DNA of 64,000 bases, taken from assembly GCA_937997485.1 (NCBI GenBank), contig CALKTH010000100.1, positions 16,820 through 80,819 of the forward strand. The letters run 5' to 3'. The notes beneath the pieces are model-generated. The model was not told the DNA's origin and made no database searches. It saw only the letters and a list, made by a program, of their open reading frames with translations. Made by a program: the position numbers and the translations under genes. Every line of letters starts with the position of its first letter. Positions within the stretch are counted from its first letter, which is position 1. The DNA comes from an uncultured Acidimicrobiales bacterium. GTDB taxonomy: Bacteria > Actinomycetota > Acidimicrobiia > Acidimicrobiales > SZUA-35. Positions 29,622 to 38,373 of the stretch are shown here, piece by piece.

Positions 29622-30437
29622 TCAGTAGATCGCGCCGGAAGCTTCGGCCCCTTCGCCTCGAGCGGTCGCCAGAGCAGCTCGGGCCCCATCCATCGCAGCG
29701 AGATGGTCCGATGTCGCTGTGATCATTCGGAAGCCTTGCGCCTGACGCTTCGCCACCAGCCCCGGGGACGCGTGGATGCCTGGTGTCACGCCGGCCTTCC
29801 GACATCCGGCAACGATGGTGTCGAGCGCGTCGACGAAGGTCTGATCGTCATGATCACCCGCCGGCGCCAATCCGAGGGTGCGTGAGAGGTCCGCTGGGCC
29901 GACGTAGACCGCATCAATGCCCGGGACCGCCAGGATCTCGTCGAGGTTCTCGACCGCTTGCACCGTCTCGATCATCGGAATGCACAACACGTGATCGTTG
30001 GCCACGACGGCGTAGGGCTCACCGTCGTATCCGGCCGAGAGGGCGTGTCCGGCCCGAATCGGTCCGTGGCTCCGGCTTCCCTTGGGCTGGTAGAAGCACG
30101 ACGACACCGCAGCTTCGGCCTCGGCCACGGTGTTGACCATTGGAACAATGACCCCCATCGCTCCTGCGTCGAGCACCTTGCCGATGATGCCCGGCTCATT
30201 CCACGGCACGCGCACGGTGGGAATCGCAGCGGCCCGTTGCATTGCCATCAACAGTGGAGCGACGTCGGAGTAGTCGATCACTCCATGCTGCATATCGATG
30301 TTGACGTAGTCGAAGCTGCCACTGCCCGGGTCGGCGGAACTGAGCTGCTCCGCTCCTAGCAGGTTCGGTGTGCTGAGCCAGAGGCCGATCGTGGTCTCGT
30401 CGGCGGCCCAGGCGGTTTTCAGTGTGTTGTCTCGCAC
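29622..30437 (-). CDS. HpaI/HpcH-family aldolase
   Basis: The 271-aa class II aldolase-like protein has the family motifs [32 protein letters not shown] (as [16 protein letters not shown]), [28 protein letters not shown] and [12 protein letters not shown]. Such enzymes cleave 4-hydroxy-2-oxo acids, for example in aromatic acid breakdown. The precise substrate is unknown. I chose the GTG at 30437 because the next upstream ATG would overlap the CAP gene and adds no homology, and TACCTT lies 8 nt before it. It is not close enough to pyrR to show a shared function. Confidence 0.85.
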   Translation of the reverse strand: MRDNTLKTAWAADETTIGLWLSTPNLLGAEQLSSADPGSGSFDYVNIDMQHGVIDYSDVAPLLMAMQRAAAIPTVRVPWNEPGIIGKVLDAGAMGVIVPMVNTVAEAEAAVSSCFYQPKGSRSHGPIRAGHALSAGYDGEPYAVVANDHVLCIPMIETVQAVENLDEILAVPGIDAVYVGPADLSRTLGLAPAGDHDDQTFVDALDTIVAGCRKAGVTPGIHASPGLVAKRQAQGFRMITATSDHLAAMDGARAALATARGEGAEASGAIY

Positions 30438-30445
30438 ACCGGAGG

Positions 30446-30451
30446 AAGGTA
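30446..30451 (-). promoter_or_regulatory. Putative -10 for the HpaI-family gene
   Basis: TACCTT lies 8 nt before the chosen GTG start in the 46-nt gap after the CAP gene. Confidence 0.35.
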
Positions 30452-30483
30452 CTTGATCTCGCTGGCGTTGAAGGACAGCCGGG

Positions 30484-32148
30484 TCAGCTCTTCTCGACGA
30501 ACTCGTTGCTTGCGGCCAGATTGGCGGCCAACGCAAGATCGTCTTCCCGCAGCAGCACGTCGGCCCAGAAATCGAGGCCCCCGGCGTCGGGCTGACGACC
30601 GAGGAGTTCCACGAACAGCGCCTTCACCCTGGTCCGGCGACTCTCATCGGATTGGTAGAAGTCGTAGGCCACCGAGCCAGCACCCCGTCGCTCGACCTCG
30701 CTGAGCCAGAAGGCGCGCCCGCTGTTGTCCGGAGTGCGGAGCAACAGCTCGGCGTAGAGATCCAGCAGCCAGGCTTCGTAGGAGCCGCCTTCGTTTGCCA
30801 CGTACTCCGGGCTGCCGTAGAACGCTGCCGCGACTTGGGCAACGGTCATGCCGCTCTGGATCCGCGCGATCCAGAATGCCTGACCACCGGCGTCAGCTTT
30901 GCGGCCGAGGGTGTCGAGGTACATCTGGTCGATGACGTTGGCCACCCACTCGTCGGAGTTGGCGAGCTCGTCGACAAAGACGTGACGGGGGGTCCCACTG
31001 TTGAGGCGACTGTCCCACAGCGAGATCTCTGCCGGTGTTGCGGCACGATCGAGGAAGGAGCGGAACGCCTGATCGACGTAGGAGGTGTAGTCGACTTGCT
31101 CGACCGACACGTTGGCCAAGATTGCCGGCTGCTCGCCGATCACGGTCGTGTCGTAGGAGAACGTCCGGGCCTGGCCGTTGACGGTGCCGCCGGTGATGGT
31201 GACTCGGTAGGTGGTGTCGATGGCCGGGTTGGTGTCGATGCCGGTGGGCTCCCACACGATGATGGAGAAGGGAGCACCACTCGTGGCCGATCGGTGGACC
31301 ACGGGAGCAGAGATCGAGGTCAGGTTGTTCCCCTCGACCCGCTGCACAGAGACTTGGGCGTTGTTGAAGTTCGCACCCCGGAGGCTGAAGGACCAACGAG
31401 GGAAGACGACTGGGCCCGGGACGAAGCCACGAGGCGGCCAGGCCACGAAGCCCTCGGATTCGCGCAGTGCGGGCTGGGAGCCGAAGACGTTGTCGAAGAC
31501 CCACAGCGTGTTGGATGTCCATCCACCGTTGGAGGGCAGATCGCCGGTTCCCATCTGACGGGTGGTGGGGTGCAGGATCCAGTTGCGGTGTCCGACGCTG
31601 GTGTTGTTCGAGCCGGGATCGTACATGTAGCCGGTGATGGCTTCGGGGCCGGAGCGACCGAGATACAGGTTGCCGGATCCGGAGGCTTCGCGGCCGTCGT
31701 TGCTGAAACACTCGAAGGTGCTCTGGGTCGGCGAGTGGCTCAGCTTGCCGCTCACCGACATCATCAGCGCTGACTGCTGAGCCTTGGCTGAATACGTGGC
31801 ATTCTCGGTCACACCGGCTGGCACGCCGGCGAAGCCGCGGAACCAGTTCACTCGGTCCATGATGGCGTTGCGGTAGGCCTGGCTCGTGGTGCCGGCCGAG
31901 CAGGAGCTTCGATCGCCGGTCCAGTTGATCGGCGGGCTCGTCCGAGAGAACTCGGCGTCGTAGCTGTTGATCACCTGCTGGCGGTCCGTGAGGTCTTGCC
32001 AGGGATCAGACGCGGCAGCGGGCGAAGGGGCGATCGTCGTGGCGGTCGATGTGAACAGTGCGGCCAGCAGCGCAATGGCAAGAAAGACGCTGCTTGGCCG
32101 GGTGCGGGACCGGTCAGCACGGGGACGGTGGTGTGAGGGAGCGAACAT
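30484..32148 (-). CDS. Secreted CAP-domain protein with DUF4214 repeats
   Basis: The 554-aa exported protein has a signal peptide (hydrophobic 21-40, cleavage likely after A46). A CAP/SCP domain at about 90-235 includes KLSHSP (H138) and VGHRNWILHP (H187). A middle beta-rich region follows, then DUF4214-type helical repeats from about 370 to the end, recognisable by repeated FLDR/LGRxxDAGGxxFW and GSPEYV/NSDEWV segments. CAP proteins are widespread and functionally diverse; DUF4214 modules occur in large secreted or surface proteins. Function here is unknown. It stands alone between the pyr region and nusB. Confidence 0.85.
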   Translation of the reverse strand: MFAPSHHRPRADRSRTRPSSVFLAIALLAALFTSTATTIAPSPAAASDPWQDLTDRQQVINSYDAEFSRTSPPINWTGDRSSCSAGTTSQAYRNAIMDRVNWFRGFAGVPAGVTENATYSAKAQQSALMMSVSGKLSHSPTQSTFECFSNDGREASGSGNLYLGRSGPEAITGYMYDPGSNNTSVGHRNWILHPTTRQMGTGDLPSNGGWTSNTLWVFDNVFGSQPALRESEGFVAWPPRGFVPGPVVFPRWSFSLRGANFNNAQVSVQRVEGNNLTSISAPVVHRSATSGAPFSIIVWEPTGIDTNPAIDTTYRVTITGGTVNGQARTFSYDTTVIGEQPAILANVSVEQVDYTSYVDQAFRSFLDRAATPAEISLWDSRLNSGTPRHVFVDELANSDEWVANVIDQMYLDTLGRKADAGGQAFWIARIQSGMTVAQVAAAFYGSPEYVANEGGSYEAWLLDLYAELLLRTPDNSGRAFWLSEVERRGAGSVAYDFYQSDESRRTRVKALFVELLGRQPDAGGLDFWADVLLREDDLALAANLAASNEFVEKS

Positions 32149-32251
32149 CGTGCCCAGTGGATCGACGCCGCTATCGGGCCCTCTAAATGGGCGATGAGGC
32201 CCTCATGAATGGGCCGGAAGGCCTGTTCTGTCCGGGTAACTGACCAGAATT

Positions 32252-32267
32252 GACCGCTTCCGCGGTC
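32252..32267 (-). terminator. Hairpin after nusB, possible terminator
   Basis: A 6-bp stem GACCGC/GCGGTC closes a GGAA tetraloop on the leftward strand, 8 nt after the nusB stop, and is followed by AATTCT. It is short but sits at the end of a long operon. The rest of the 127-nt gap holds a 13-nt palindrome (ATGAGG-C-CCTCAT, 32194-32206) of unknown role. Confidence 0.4.
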
Positions 32268-32275
32268 TCAACCCC

Positions 32276-32680
32276 TCAGTTGTCGGCGATCGCCGACAGC
32301 ACGCCGTTCACGAATCGGCTGCTGTCGTCCGTGCTGTATCGGCTCGCCAAGTCGACGGTCTCCGCCAGCACCACACCCTTCGGGGTCTCCCCCACCAGCA
32401 GCTCGCCGACCGCCAATTCGAGCAACAATCGGTCCATCGCCGGCAGTCGGTGGAGGGACCAACCCTTGGTGAGGCGGGCCGAGATTCGTTCATGAATTTC
32501 GATCTTGCGATCCTCGACCGTTCGCAGCAGCACCTCGGCGAACGGATCGAGGGGAAGTACGAGCGAGGCAACGACGTCGTCGACACTCCAGCTGCGTGCA
32601 TCACGCTCGTAGGCGAGTTCCAGGGCTCGTTCGCGGGCTTCTCGACGCGATCGAGCTCGCCCAGCAGCGGGACCGCTCAC
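32276..32680 (-). CDS. nusB: Transcription antitermination factor NusB
   Basis: The 134-aa helical RNA-binding protein shows RREARERALELAYERD, LTKGWSLHRLPAMDRLLLELAVGELL (in parts), and the C-terminal VVLAETVDLASRYSTDDSSRFVNGVL motif typical of NusB. It works in rRNA antitermination complexes. It overlaps efp by 4 nt and ends the long leftward run. Confidence 0.93.
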   Translation of the reverse strand: MSGPAAGRARSRREARERALELAYERDARSWSVDDVVASLVLPLDPFAEVLLRTVEDRKIEIHERISARLTKGWSLHRLPAMDRLLLELAVGELLVGETPKGVVLAETVDLASRYSTDDSSRFVNGVLSAIADN

Positions 32681-33240
32681 GCTCGTGTCATGTATTCGCC
32701 GGTGCGGGTATCGACTTTGATCTTCGAGTTCGGCTCGACGAACAGCGGCACCTGTACGACGAGGCCAGTCTCGAGCGTGGCCGGCTTGCGAGCACCACTC
32801 ACCCGATCGCCCTGAAGGCCGGGCTCGGTCTCGGTGACGGTCAGTTCGACCGACGCAGGCAGGTCCGTGCCAATGATCTCTTCGCCGTACTTGAGAATCG
32901 TGATGTTGGCGTTTTCGACGAGGTAGTTCGCGGCATCACCCATGGCGATCTCGGACACGTTCGACTGCTCGTAGGACTCGTTGTCCATGACCACGTAGTC
33001 GGTGCCGTCGCGGTACAGGAACTGCTGTTCGCGCTTTTCGATGAAGGCGCGATCAACGCGTTCACCGGCCCGGAACGTGCGGTCGACGACAGCTCCGGTG
33101 CGCATGTTGCGCAGCGTGGTCCGCACAAAGGCACCGCCCTTGCCTGGCTTCACGTGCTGGAAGTCGACGACTTGCACGAGATCGCCATCGAGATCGAGCG
33201 CCATTCCGGTCTTGAGATCGTTGGTGGTGTTGGTCGCCAT
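32677..33240 (-). CDS. efp: Translation elongation factor P
   Basis: The 187-aa factor relieves ribosome stalling at polyproline. Domain I carries the tip loop KPGKGGAFVR (K34), followed by the two OB-like domains (VMDNESYEQ; ELTVTETEPGLQGDR; TLETGLVVQVPLFVEPNSKIKVDTRTGEY, in parts). I chose the ATG at 33240 because an AGGAG precedes it and the family N-terminus starts here. I see no partner modification genes (epmA-like) nearby, in line with actinobacterial EF-P. Confidence 0.95.
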   Translation of the reverse strand: MATNTTNDLKTGMALDLDGDLVQVVDFQHVKPGKGGAFVRTTLRNMRTGAVVDRTFRAGERVDRAFIEKREQQFLYRDGTDYVVMDNESYEQSNVSEIAMGDAANYLVENANITILKYGEEIIGTDLPASVELTVTETEPGLQGDRVSGARKPATLETGLVVQVPLFVEPNSKIKVDTRTGEYMTRA

Positions 33241-33260
33241 GGCAGGCTCCTGTGTTGGGT

Positions 33261-34397
33261 TCAGGCCGGGACAAGGCCCTTTGGACTGAGCGTGATGGGT
33301 TCGCACCCGCTGGAGGTGACGATGACGGAATCTTCGACTCGGACACCGCCGAAGCCTTCGCGGTAGGCGCCGGGTTCAACCGTGACCACCAGATCCGCCC
33401 GGAGGATACCGACCGACGTGGCCGAAAGGATCGGCTGCTCGTGGATCTCGAGCCCGATGCCGTGACCGGTGCCGTGATTGAGGAACCCTTCCATCCCCTC
33501 GCTCCGCAGCACCTCTCGGCATGCTTCATCGACGGCGAGCGCCTCGACATCGGCCGCGACGGTGGCCACCCCGGCTCGCTGTGCGTCGGCGACCGCGTCG
33601 TACCAGGCGGATTGTTCGTGCGACGGTGCGCCGCCGGCCATCACGGTTCGGGTCATGTCACTTCCGTAGCCCTCGATGGCGGCTCCGAAATCGAGCACCA
33701 CGAAGTCACCGGGCTCGATGATGCGATCAGACGGGCGAGCGTGCGGTCGAGCGCTGTTCGGGCCCGAGGCCACGATCGTCTCGAAACTCAGAGCGTCCGC
33801 ACCCTGCTCGAACATCGCCTCCTCGAGGAGGCGCGCAAACGCTCGCTCGGTGATGGGTTGACGGGACAATGCAACCGGGCTCAACAGCCGATCCACCGTC
33901 GAGGCAAATGCCGAGTCGGCGATCCCCGCTGCCATCGCCAACCGGGCTCGTTCGCCCCGGTCCTTGGGGCCCCGCAGTTCATCGATGCTCTCGGTGAGAG
34001 GGACGATGCGAGTGCTCGTGAGGCGCTCGTCGAGATCCATTGCATCCAGCCAACTCAGGTGTTTGGCTTCCAGCGCGAGTGTCTCGATCATGCCCATCCG
34101 ACCGCTGAGCTCGACATGCGGCGTTCGCGTAATGCACAGATCGGCATCGATGCCGTGGCGTGCGAGTTCGTCCGCTGCTTGCACTTCGTAGCGCCCGTCG
34201 GTCAGAAGCAACATCGAACTGGATGTCACCAGCACTCGTCCATTCGATCCGGTGAAGCCGGTCAGCCAGCGAACGTTTGCTGGTGAGGTCACGAGCAACG
34301 CATCAGCCTCGACATCGCGAAATCGGCGTCGGACACGATCAGCCCGTTCGCTGACCTGCATGGACGGCAAGAGCCGCTGGCCGTCGGGCAACGTCAC
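33261..34397 (-). CDS. pepQ: Xaa-Pro aminopeptidase/dipeptidase, M24 family
   Basis: The 378-aa metallopeptidase has a creatinase-like N-terminal domain (SPANVRWLTGFTGSNG; LLTDGRYEVQA) and a pita-bread C-terminal domain whose five metal ligands are visible: LDFGA (Asp), SDMTRT (Asp), GTGHGIGLEIHE (His), VTVEPGAY (Glu) and GVRVEDS (Glu). It probably frees N-terminal residues or dipeptides before proline. The symbol pepQ is used loosely. It overlaps aroB by 4 nt and precedes efp, the usual actinobacterial order. Confidence 0.9.
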   Translation of the reverse strand: MTLPDGQRLLPSMQVSERADRVRRRFRDVEADALLVTSPANVRWLTGFTGSNGRVLVTSSSMLLLTDGRYEVQAADELARHGIDADLCITRTPHVELSGRMGMIETLALEAKHLSWLDAMDLDERLTSTRIVPLTESIDELRGPKDRGERARLAMAAGIADSAFASTVDRLLSPVALSRQPITERAFARLLEEAMFEQGADALSFETIVASGPNSARPHARPSDRIIEPGDFVVLDFGAAIEGYGSDMTRTVMAGGAPSHEQSAWYDAVADAQRAGVATVAADVEALAVDEACREVLRSEGMEGFLNHGTGHGIGLEIHEQPILSATSVGILRADLVVTVEPGAYREGFGGVRVEDSVIVTSSGCEPITLSPKGLVPA

Positions 34398-35434
34398 CGG
34401 ACGGCATCCAGGGCACCCGTGAGCAGGGCGACGTCGTCGATCCGGACCGGCTCCACGCCGTTCGGGCCATCAAGCACAAAGGTGATGCCGTCGAGCGCCT
34501 TCTTGTCTCGTCCGAAGGCAGCAATGATGTCGCCATCGCTGGTCCCTGCCGGGATCGAGGTTGGCAGCTGATACGCCTCGACGACTCGCCAATGCTCTTC
34601 GACATCAGCCCGGTCGATGCGACCCAACCGGTGCGAGAGCTCAGCGGCGTAGAGGAGGCCGATCGCCACGCCTTCGCCGTGGCGGATCTCGTACCCGCCG
34701 ATGGACTCCAGCGCGTGTCCCAGCGTGTGGCCGTAGTTGAGGATGGCTCGGCGGCCGCCCTCGCGCTCATCCGCAGCGACAACGTCAGCCTTGATGCGAA
34801 CGCATGCAGCGACGCGCTCGGGAAGAGGCAGCGCATCCAGTTCGCCGCCGCCGAGGAAGTGATACTTGGCCAGCTCCCCGAGTCCGCTGCGGTACTCGCG
34901 CTCGGGCATGGTGGCCAGAGTGTCGGTGTCGCAGATGACCGCCGATGGCTGCCAGAACGAGCCGACAAGATTCTTGCCTTCCGGAAGATTGACGCCGCAC
35001 TTTCCGCCGATCGAAGCGTCGATCTGGCCGAGCAGCGTGGTCGACACGTGAATCACTGGAATGCCTCGGTGGTACACCGAAGCCACGAAACCGCCCAGAT
35101 CCGTGACGACGCCACCACCGATGGCAATGACCGCATCAGCACGGGTCATACCCCACCGGGCGAAGGCCCGCGTGAGATCGCCCACGATCTCGAGCCGCTT
35201 TGCTGGCTCACCCTGCTCGACAGGAAACACGCGGCACTCGAATCCGGCATCAGCCAGCATTGAGCTGACATCGATGCCGATGGCCTCCTGAGTGATGACG
35301 GCGAGACGCTTCACGCCCGAGGGCAGCACGGTTCGGACGACAGCCGACAGCTCGTTAATGGCGCCGGGCCCAACGAGCACGGGATACGAGCGGCCATCGG
35401 CGAGCGGAACATGTTCGGTAATCAAGGCCACCAA
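34394..35434 (-). CDS. aroB: 3-dehydroquinate synthase
   Basis: The 346-aa enzyme makes 3-dehydroquinate, the second step of the shikimate pathway. It shows ITQEAIG, GEPAKRLEIVGDL, IAIGGGVVTDLGGFVASVYHRGI (in parts; NAD site), STTLLGQIDASIGGKCGVNLPEGKN (zinc and substrate site), and NYGHTLGHALES with the zinc histidines. Length is normal. aroE lies about 2 kb upstream in the same direction; aroC and aroK, often between them, are absent. Confidence 0.95.
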   Translation of the reverse strand: MVALITEHVPLADGRSYPVLVGPGAINELSAVVRTVLPSGVKRLAVITQEAIGIDVSSMLADAGFECRVFPVEQGEPAKRLEIVGDLTRAFARWGMTRADAVIAIGGGVVTDLGGFVASVYHRGIPVIHVSTTLLGQIDASIGGKCGVNLPEGKNLVGSFWQPSAVICDTDTLATMPEREYRSGLGELAKYHFLGGGELDALPLPERVAACVRIKADVVAADEREGGRRAILNYGHTLGHALESIGGYEIRHGEGVAIGLLYAAELSHRLGRIDRADVEEHWRVVEAYQLPTSIPAGTSDGDIIAAFGRDKKALDGITFVLDGPNGVEPVRIDDVALLTGALDAVR

Positions 35435-35464
35435 GCGAGGATACCGACTCGTCCCGAGCGGCTG

Positions 35465-36268
35465 TCAGCTGAGTACCGCCGGCGTTGTCACCGCGATCAT
35501 CACCAATGTGCCCAGAATCAGAAACGGCCCCATCGCGACCTCGCCGGGGATCCAGTCGCTGCGCTGCTTCTTCAAGATCGCCTGCTGATCTTCCTCGGAG
35601 CGCCGGTGGAACAGCGTTCGTGCTGTCAAGCCATAGAGAGCGCCTGAAACCATTCCGATCAACATTGCGTAGAGCGGCAGTCGAATGGCGTCGAGCGACA
35701 CCGCGGTCAGCCACCCGAGCAACATGCCGAGTGACGGCGCAAGCTTCACATCTCCCAGCCCGAGACCCGGCGGATAGGCAATGAAGGCGACAAGCAGAAA
35801 GCCGCCGAACACCGCTCCCCCGATCAACGCTGGCCAGAGTCCATCTTGAAAGTTGTTCGGGCCGCTCATCACCAGGACAGCAAAGGCGATGGCCGCCATC
35901 AGTGGATACGTGATGATGTTGGGGAGCAGGTGCGTCTCGAAGTCAATGATGATCAGCACGACCAACGCAGCGAACGCCACGAGATACGGAATCAGCTGGA
36001 ACGAGGTCTCGAAGCGCCAACCGGCGAGGAAGAACGTGGCGGCGGTGAGCAGATCTGTCGCCGGATAACGCCACCGGGCATGTGCAGGGTCGGTAGGACA
36101 GGCACCGAACCAGCGTTGGAGAGGGATGGGCGGGCCGAGGTCGGTGGCGCACTCCGGGCATCGAAGGACCGGCGCGAGCGTCTCACGCTCGACGGCTCGA
36201 TCGATCACGATGCCGAGCAGTGGCCCGACGATCAGCCCGAGGGCAGCGAGGCCCAGGGCAAGCAACAT
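35465..36268 (-). CDS. Type IV prepilin peptidase (A24 family)
   Basis: The 267-aa polytopic membrane protein cleaves and often methylates prepilins. The two catalytic aspartates are in LIIIDFETHLLPN (D109) and GLGLGDVKLAP (D173). The cytoplasmic N-terminal domain keeps CPEC (37-40) and one further Cys (57), but the second CxxC pair is incomplete. About seven hydrophobic segments are visible. It lies 7 nt after the DUF4388 gene. Pilin substrates are not in the window. Confidence 0.92.
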   Translation of the reverse strand: MLLALGLAALGLIVGPLLGIVIDRAVERETLAPVLRCPECATDLGPPIPLQRWFGACPTDPAHARWRYPATDLLTAATFFLAGWRFETSFQLIPYLVAFAALVVLIIIDFETHLLPNIITYPLMAAIAFAVLVMSGPNNFQDGLWPALIGGAVFGGFLLVAFIAYPPGLGLGDVKLAPSLGMLLGWLTAVSLDAIRLPLYAMLIGMVSGALYGLTARTLFHRRSEEDQQAILKKQRSDWIPGEVAMGPFLILGTLVMIAVTTPAVLS

Positions 36269-36275
36269 GTCCGAC

Positions 36276-37412
36276 TCAGCTGTTGCTGCGCAGGTAGCGC
36301 ATCAGAAGGGAGCCTTCATCGCTTTTCGACTCGGTCGCATCGCCAGACTCCTCCGCGGCGAAAGCACCATCGTCGGTGGTGGCGTCGGCATCTGGGACCT
36401 CGTCCTCCGCGGTCTCTCCTGATTCCGTCAGCGATGCAGCGTCGGAGACCGTGGCACCAAAGGTCGCGATCTCGTCCGGAGACGGAGGCACGGGCGGAGC
36501 ATCGTTCGTCTCCGGCGGAGCGGGCATCGGCGGAATGCTCTCGTCAGCATCGGCAGAGAAGGCGGTGGTCTCCAAGCCAGTACGAGCGAAGGCCGAGTCG
36601 AGATTCGTCGCGTCGGCAACAGGATCCGCTTCGATCATGTGGGCATCGACTTCAGCGCTGGTGAAGGAAGCAAGATCGGTCAACGGAGAGAGCGGATCTG
36701 GCTGGCTCGGGCTCACCGGCTCGTCGGACTGGAAGGCCTCCGAGACCGACGGTGTGGAAGACTCCGGAACCGGATCCGGCGCGGAAGGAGCGGCGACCGG
36801 AGCAACTCGCACGGGGGCCGCGGTCGCAGTAGTGGCGGTGGCGGGAGCAGCAGCGGACCCATCGGCTGGGTCGGAAATCGAGAGCACACCGCGTTCGACC
36901 AGGCCCATGATCTGTCGAGAGCCGTCGACCTCGCCGAGACCGAGTCGTTCAGCGGCGACACCGACGTCGGCGCCTTCGCCGACCGCAACGACCGTGGCCC
37001 ACTCGCTCTTGGACAGCGTGATCTCTTCGGTTTCAATCGCCTGGATCGCATTGAGTCGGTGGCTGAGGCTCGGAACGACCGATTCGATCGAGCGCCACTC
37101 CCGCAGACGGTCGTGGGCTGACGCGAGCGTTTGGGTGACCGAGACGGCGGGCTCGATATCGATGCCCAGGACGTCGTCTGCCTCGAAGACGAAACTGCCT
37201 TCAGCGAAACGCAGCAGCTCGAACGTCACGCTCTCCACGTCACCCGGCCCGGAGTTCATGGCGGCGATGCCAGCGACGAGCTGACCGCTCTCTACCTGAA
37301 GGCCGCCGGTGCCGCGATCGCCGTCGATGCGGAGCACACCGGTCTTGCTGGCGCTGGCCAGAAGGCCGAGGACCTCATCGATGGTGAAGACGTCAAGTGT
37401 TCCCTGAAGCAT
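36276..37412 (-). CDS. DUF4388 (PATAN-type) protein with disordered acidic tail
   Basis: The 378-aa protein starts MLQGTLDVFTIDEVLGLL and continues SKTGVLRIDG and GGLQVESGQLVAG, the DUF4388 signature. A helical segment follows to about 185. The remainder is Ala/Pro/Glu/Asp-rich and probably disordered, ending in the motif SLLMRYLRSN, which looks like a short peptide for binding a partner. DUF4388 proteins are linked to motility and regulation in several phyla. Location next to the prepilin peptidase suggests a role in type IV pilus control. No membrane span is seen. Confidence 0.8.
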   Translation of the reverse strand: MLQGTLDVFTIDEVLGLLASASKTGVLRIDGDRGTGGLQVESGQLVAGIAAMNSGPGDVESVTFELLRFAEGSFVFEADDVLGIDIEPAVSVTQTLASAHDRLREWRSIESVVPSLSHRLNAIQAIETEEITLSKSEWATVVAVGEGADVGVAAERLGLGEVDGSRQIMGLVERGVLSISDPADGSAAAPATATTATAAPVRVAPVAAPSAPDPVPESSTPSVSEAFQSDEPVSPSQPDPLSPLTDLASFTSAEVDAHMIEADPVADATNLDSAFARTGLETTAFSADADESIPPMPAPPETNDAPPVPPSPDEIATFGATVSDAASLTESGETAEDEVPDADATTDDGAFAAEESGDATESKSDEGSLLMRYLRSNS

Positions 37413-37438
37413 GGCATCAACCTTTGCGCACGGATTGG

Positions 37439-37461
37439 CGATGCGGACGGATACCGCATCG
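37439..37461 (-). promoter_or_regulatory. Perfect hairpin upstream of the DUF4388 gene
   Basis: An 8-bp perfect stem CGATGCGG/CCGCATCG with a 7-nt loop lies 26 nt before the DUF4388 start in the 115-nt gap after aroE. It could be a leader hairpin, an operator or a weak terminator. It has no U tract. Confidence 0.4.
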
Positions 37462-37527
37462 ATCGCTCATATGGGCCATTCGGCACAGACGCCCGGTTCT
37501 TGAGCGGTCAGTTCGCCCAGTGCCTTG

Positions 37528-38373
37528 TCAGCCCGCGGTGGACGGCAACGCTGCCGCCATGGCATCGATCGGAGCGGCGTGCCCGGTCCAATGCTCAAAG
37601 GCGATGGCAGCTTGATGCAAGAGCATGCCGAGCCCGCCCACCGTGACCGCACCCCGCTCGGCAGCGCCGGCCAACAGGGGCGTGATCTTGGGCTTGTAGA
37701 CGATGTCTGCCACGGTGTGACGGGCGTCGATCAGATCCGGATCGATCGGCGACACCGCCGGTGCTGGTCCGCCGTCCATACCGACCGACGTGGCGTTGAT
37801 GATCACGTCGGCGTCGTTGACTGCCGCTGTCAGGGAGGTCACGACTCGAGCGGAGGGAGCGATGTCGGCGGCGTCTCCCGCCCGGGCAGGGTTGCGGTTG
37901 TGCACGAGGAGCTGGCCAGCGCCAGCTCGATGCACCGCATCGATGATGCTGATGGCAGCGCCACCGGCGCCGAGCACGAGCACTGATGCCCCTTCGAGCG
38001 AGGCGCCTGTCTCTTGCACGAGAGATCGCACGAAGCCGTCACCGTCGGTGTTGTCGCCAACCAGGAGCGCGCCGTCACGGAAAACACAGTTGCAAGCGCC
38101 GAGCGCCTCAACCGCGGCAGTTTGGCGATCGACGGTGGCAGCGACGGCCTGCTTGTGAGGCATCGTCACGGACAAGCCGTCGAGACCGAACGTCCGCATG
38201 GCGTGGATGGCCTCGGCACCCGCGGCTGCGGGAACGGGCAGGGCCAAGTAGACCCAATCAAGACCAAGCGCTTCGAAGCCAGCGTTGTGAAGCGCAGGTG
38301 AGAGCGAGTGGCGGACCGGGTCTCCGATGACGGCGGCGAGTTGCGTCGCGCCGCTGATCGCCGGACGTGTCAT
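37528..38373 (-). CDS. aroE: Shikimate dehydrogenase
   Basis: The 281-aa NADPH enzyme reduces 3-dehydroshikimate. It shows AVIGDPVRHSLSPALHN (substrate site), GLSVTMPHKQAV (catalytic Lys), GDNTDGDGFV, VLGAGGAAISII (NADP site, with GAGGAA) and NATSVGM. All catalytic positions look intact. Its start overlaps the mltG stop by one base. Confidence 0.95.
   Translation of the reverse strand: MTRPAISGATQLAAVIGDPVRHSLSPALHNAGFEALGLDWVYLALPVPAAAGAEAIHAMRTFGLDGLSVTMPHKQAVAATVDRQTAAVEALGACNCVFRDGALLVGDNTDGDGFVRSLVQETGASLEGASVLVLGAGGAAISIIDAVHRAGAGQLLVHNRNPARAGDAADIAPSARVVTSLTAAVNDADVIINATSVGMDGGPAPAVSPIDPDLIDARHTVADIVYKPKITPLLAGAAERGAVTVGGLGMLLHQAAIAFEHWTGHAAPIDAMAAALPSTAG

Noticed and set aside
37413..37527. 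Possible cyclic-di-GMP (GEMM) riboswitch upstream of DUF4388
   Set aside because: A GCGCAAAGG string recalls the motif, but the GGCAAACC partner and paired stems are missing.
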